NCBI RefSeq assembly: GCF_004349235.1
Contig: NZ_SMKY01000002.1
Coordinates: 1-64,000, forward strand
Direction of reading: 5' to 3'
Length of the DNA: 64,000 bases
DNA from: Actinomadura darangshiensis
GTDB lineage: Bacteria > Actinomycetota > Actinomycetes > Streptosporangiales > Streptosporangiaceae
Below, in pieces: positions 61,892-64,000 of this stretch. Position 1 is the first letter of the stretch, and each line of letters starts with the position of its first letter. The position numbers and the translations under genes are program-made. Below the pieces are notes generated by a model, which was not told the origin of the DNA, did no database searches, and saw only the letters and a list, made by a program, of their open reading frames with translations.

Positions 61892-61924
61892 GCGGCCGTG
61901 TACGGGGAAGGACATCGCATCCCG

Positions 61925-63157
<1,233 letters not shown>

Positions 63158-63160
63158 CCG

Positions 63161-63970
63161 ATGGCCCCCGCGACCCCGTCCGGCAAGCAGAGCGGCCGCA
63201 AGCCGCTGATGGCCGGCAACTGGAAGATGAACAACACCCACTTCGAGGCGATCTCACTCGTCCAGAAGATGGCGTTCGCGCTGAAGGACGCCGACTACGC
63301 CGCCGTCGACGTAGCCGTGCTCCCGCCGTTCACCGCGATCCGGTCGGTGGAAAGCCTGATCAAGGCCGACAAGTACGGGATCCAGTTCGGTGCGCAGGAC
63401 GTCTCCCAGCACGCCTCCGGCGCCTACACCGGCGAGATCTCCGCGGCGATGCTGGCCAAGCTCGGCTGCACCTACGCCGTGGTCGGGCACTCCGAGCGCC
63501 GCCAGTACCACGCGGAGGACGACGCGCTCGTCAACGCCAAGGCCAAGGCCGCGCTCGCCGCCGACATCACCCCGATCCTCTGCATCGGCGAGGGCCTGGA
63601 GGTCCGCAAGGCCGCCGGGCACGTGCAGCACTGCATCACGCAGCTGGACGGCGGGCTGGAGAAGATCACGGCCGAGCAGGTCCGGCGGACCGTGATCGCC
63701 TACGAGCCCGTCTGGGCGATCGGCACCGGCGAGGTCGCCACCCCGCAGGACGCGCAGGAGGTCTGCGCCGCCATCCGGACGCGGCTCGCCGAGCTGTACG
63801 ACGGCGGAGTGGCCGACGAGGTGCGTATCCTGTATGGCGGTTCGGTCAAGGGCGGCAACATCGCCGGGATCATGGCGCAGGACGATGTGGACGGCGCCTT
63901 GGTCGGTGGTGCCAGCCTGGACCCGGGAGAGTTCGTCAAAATCTGCCGGTACCGGGATCTGCTCGTCTGA
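63161..63970 (+). CDS. tpiA: Triosephosphate isomerase
   Basis: 269 aa. Catalytic Lys in [10 protein letters not shown], His in [13 protein letters not shown], Glu in [20 protein letters not shown], and the phosphate-gripping [10 protein letters not shown] are all present. The first 14 residues ([14 protein letters not shown]) are a short extension before the fold. It interconverts dihydroxyacetone phosphate and glyceraldehyde 3-phosphate. It starts 3 nt after pgk. The last 30 nt of the window after the stop hold nothing recognisable; secG usually follows in this gene order. Confidence 0.97.
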   Translation: MAPATPSGKQSGRKPLMAGNWKMNNTHFEAISLVQKMAFALKDADYAAVDVAVLPPFTAIRSVESLIKADKYGIQFGAQDVSQHASGAYTGEISAAMLAKLGCTYAVVGHSERRQYHAEDDALVNAKAKAALAADITPILCIGEGLEVRKAAGHVQHCITQLDGGLEKITAEQVRRTVIAYEPVWAIGTGEVATPQDAQEVCAAIRTRLAELYDGGVADEVRILYGGSVKGGNIAGIMAQDDVDGALVGGASLDPGEFVKICRYRDLLV

Positions 63971-64000
63971 TCAAAACTGATCAATTCTGCTTGAACTGGG

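Overview
The window is gene-dense, very GC-rich chromosomal DNA with GTG and TTG starts, strong third-position GC and many 4-nt ATGA/GTGA gene overlaps. The marker genes point to a mycothiol-producing, morphologically complex actinomycete: whiA, steA, a mycothiol-dependent formaldehyde dehydrogenase, MurJ next to an MctB-like protein, and the uvrC-rapZ-yvcK-whiA-gap-pgk-tpiA order. A Streptosporangiales/Thermomonosporaceae-type organism is my best inference; the genus cannot be settled from the sequence alone. I see no rRNA, tRNA, CRISPR array, insertion sequence or prophage, and no stretch longer than about 230 bases lacks a gene.

Layout. 1-10 kb: tlyA, nadK, recN, steA, an MctB-like protein, a GT4-like membrane protein, murJ and a glycosyltransferase (RNA modification, NADP supply, DNA repair, envelope). 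10-11.2 kb: a yybP-ykoY (Mn2+) riboswitch in front of a TerC-family transporter. 11.3-25.5 kb: accessory metabolism and regulation (fused acyl-CoA dehydrogenase, MoxR/CoxE pair, MFS pump with HxlR regulator, membrane adenylyl cyclase, mscR with a metallo-hydrolase, secreted lipase-like hydrolase, P-loop protein). 25.6-30.9 kb: an unusual signalling module made of a small three-helix membrane protein, a 1269-residue CRP-STAND-TPR fusion and a second CRP-type regulator. 31-35 kb: SnoaL-like/TetR pair and uvrA. 35.2-49.7 kb: two divergent operons around an IclR operator which together encode corrinoid-dependent betaine demethylation and oxidation of dimethylglycine and sarcosine to glycine. 49.7-52 kb: twin Tat-dependent Rieske lipoproteins and an MscS channel. 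52-57 kb: uvrC, rapZ, yvcK, whiA. 57-60.6 kb: three tandem paralogous membrane proteins on the minus strand. 60.8-64 kb: gap, pgk, tpiA.

How the genes work together. The clearest pathway is the one-carbon module. An MttB-like methyltransferase passes a methyl group to a corrinoid protein, a pterin-binding methyltransferase passes it to tetrahydrofolate, a MetV-MTHFR fusion can oxidise methyl-THF, RACo reactivates oxidised corrinoid, and the dehydrogenase plus sarcosine oxidase strip the remaining N-methyl groups.

Most noteworthy: (1) the CRP-STAND-TPR module with a CRP-spaced palindrome in its promoter region; (2) a GC-rich 27-bp repeat found once behind whiA and once inside pgk, where it is part of a roughly 15-residue in-frame insertion; (3) a riboswitch whose P1 strand can pair with the terC Shine-Dalgarno sequence; (4) the complete aerobic corrinoid/betaine island; (5) three paralogous membrane proteins, two of them with a shared NPLHG/CxxC signature.
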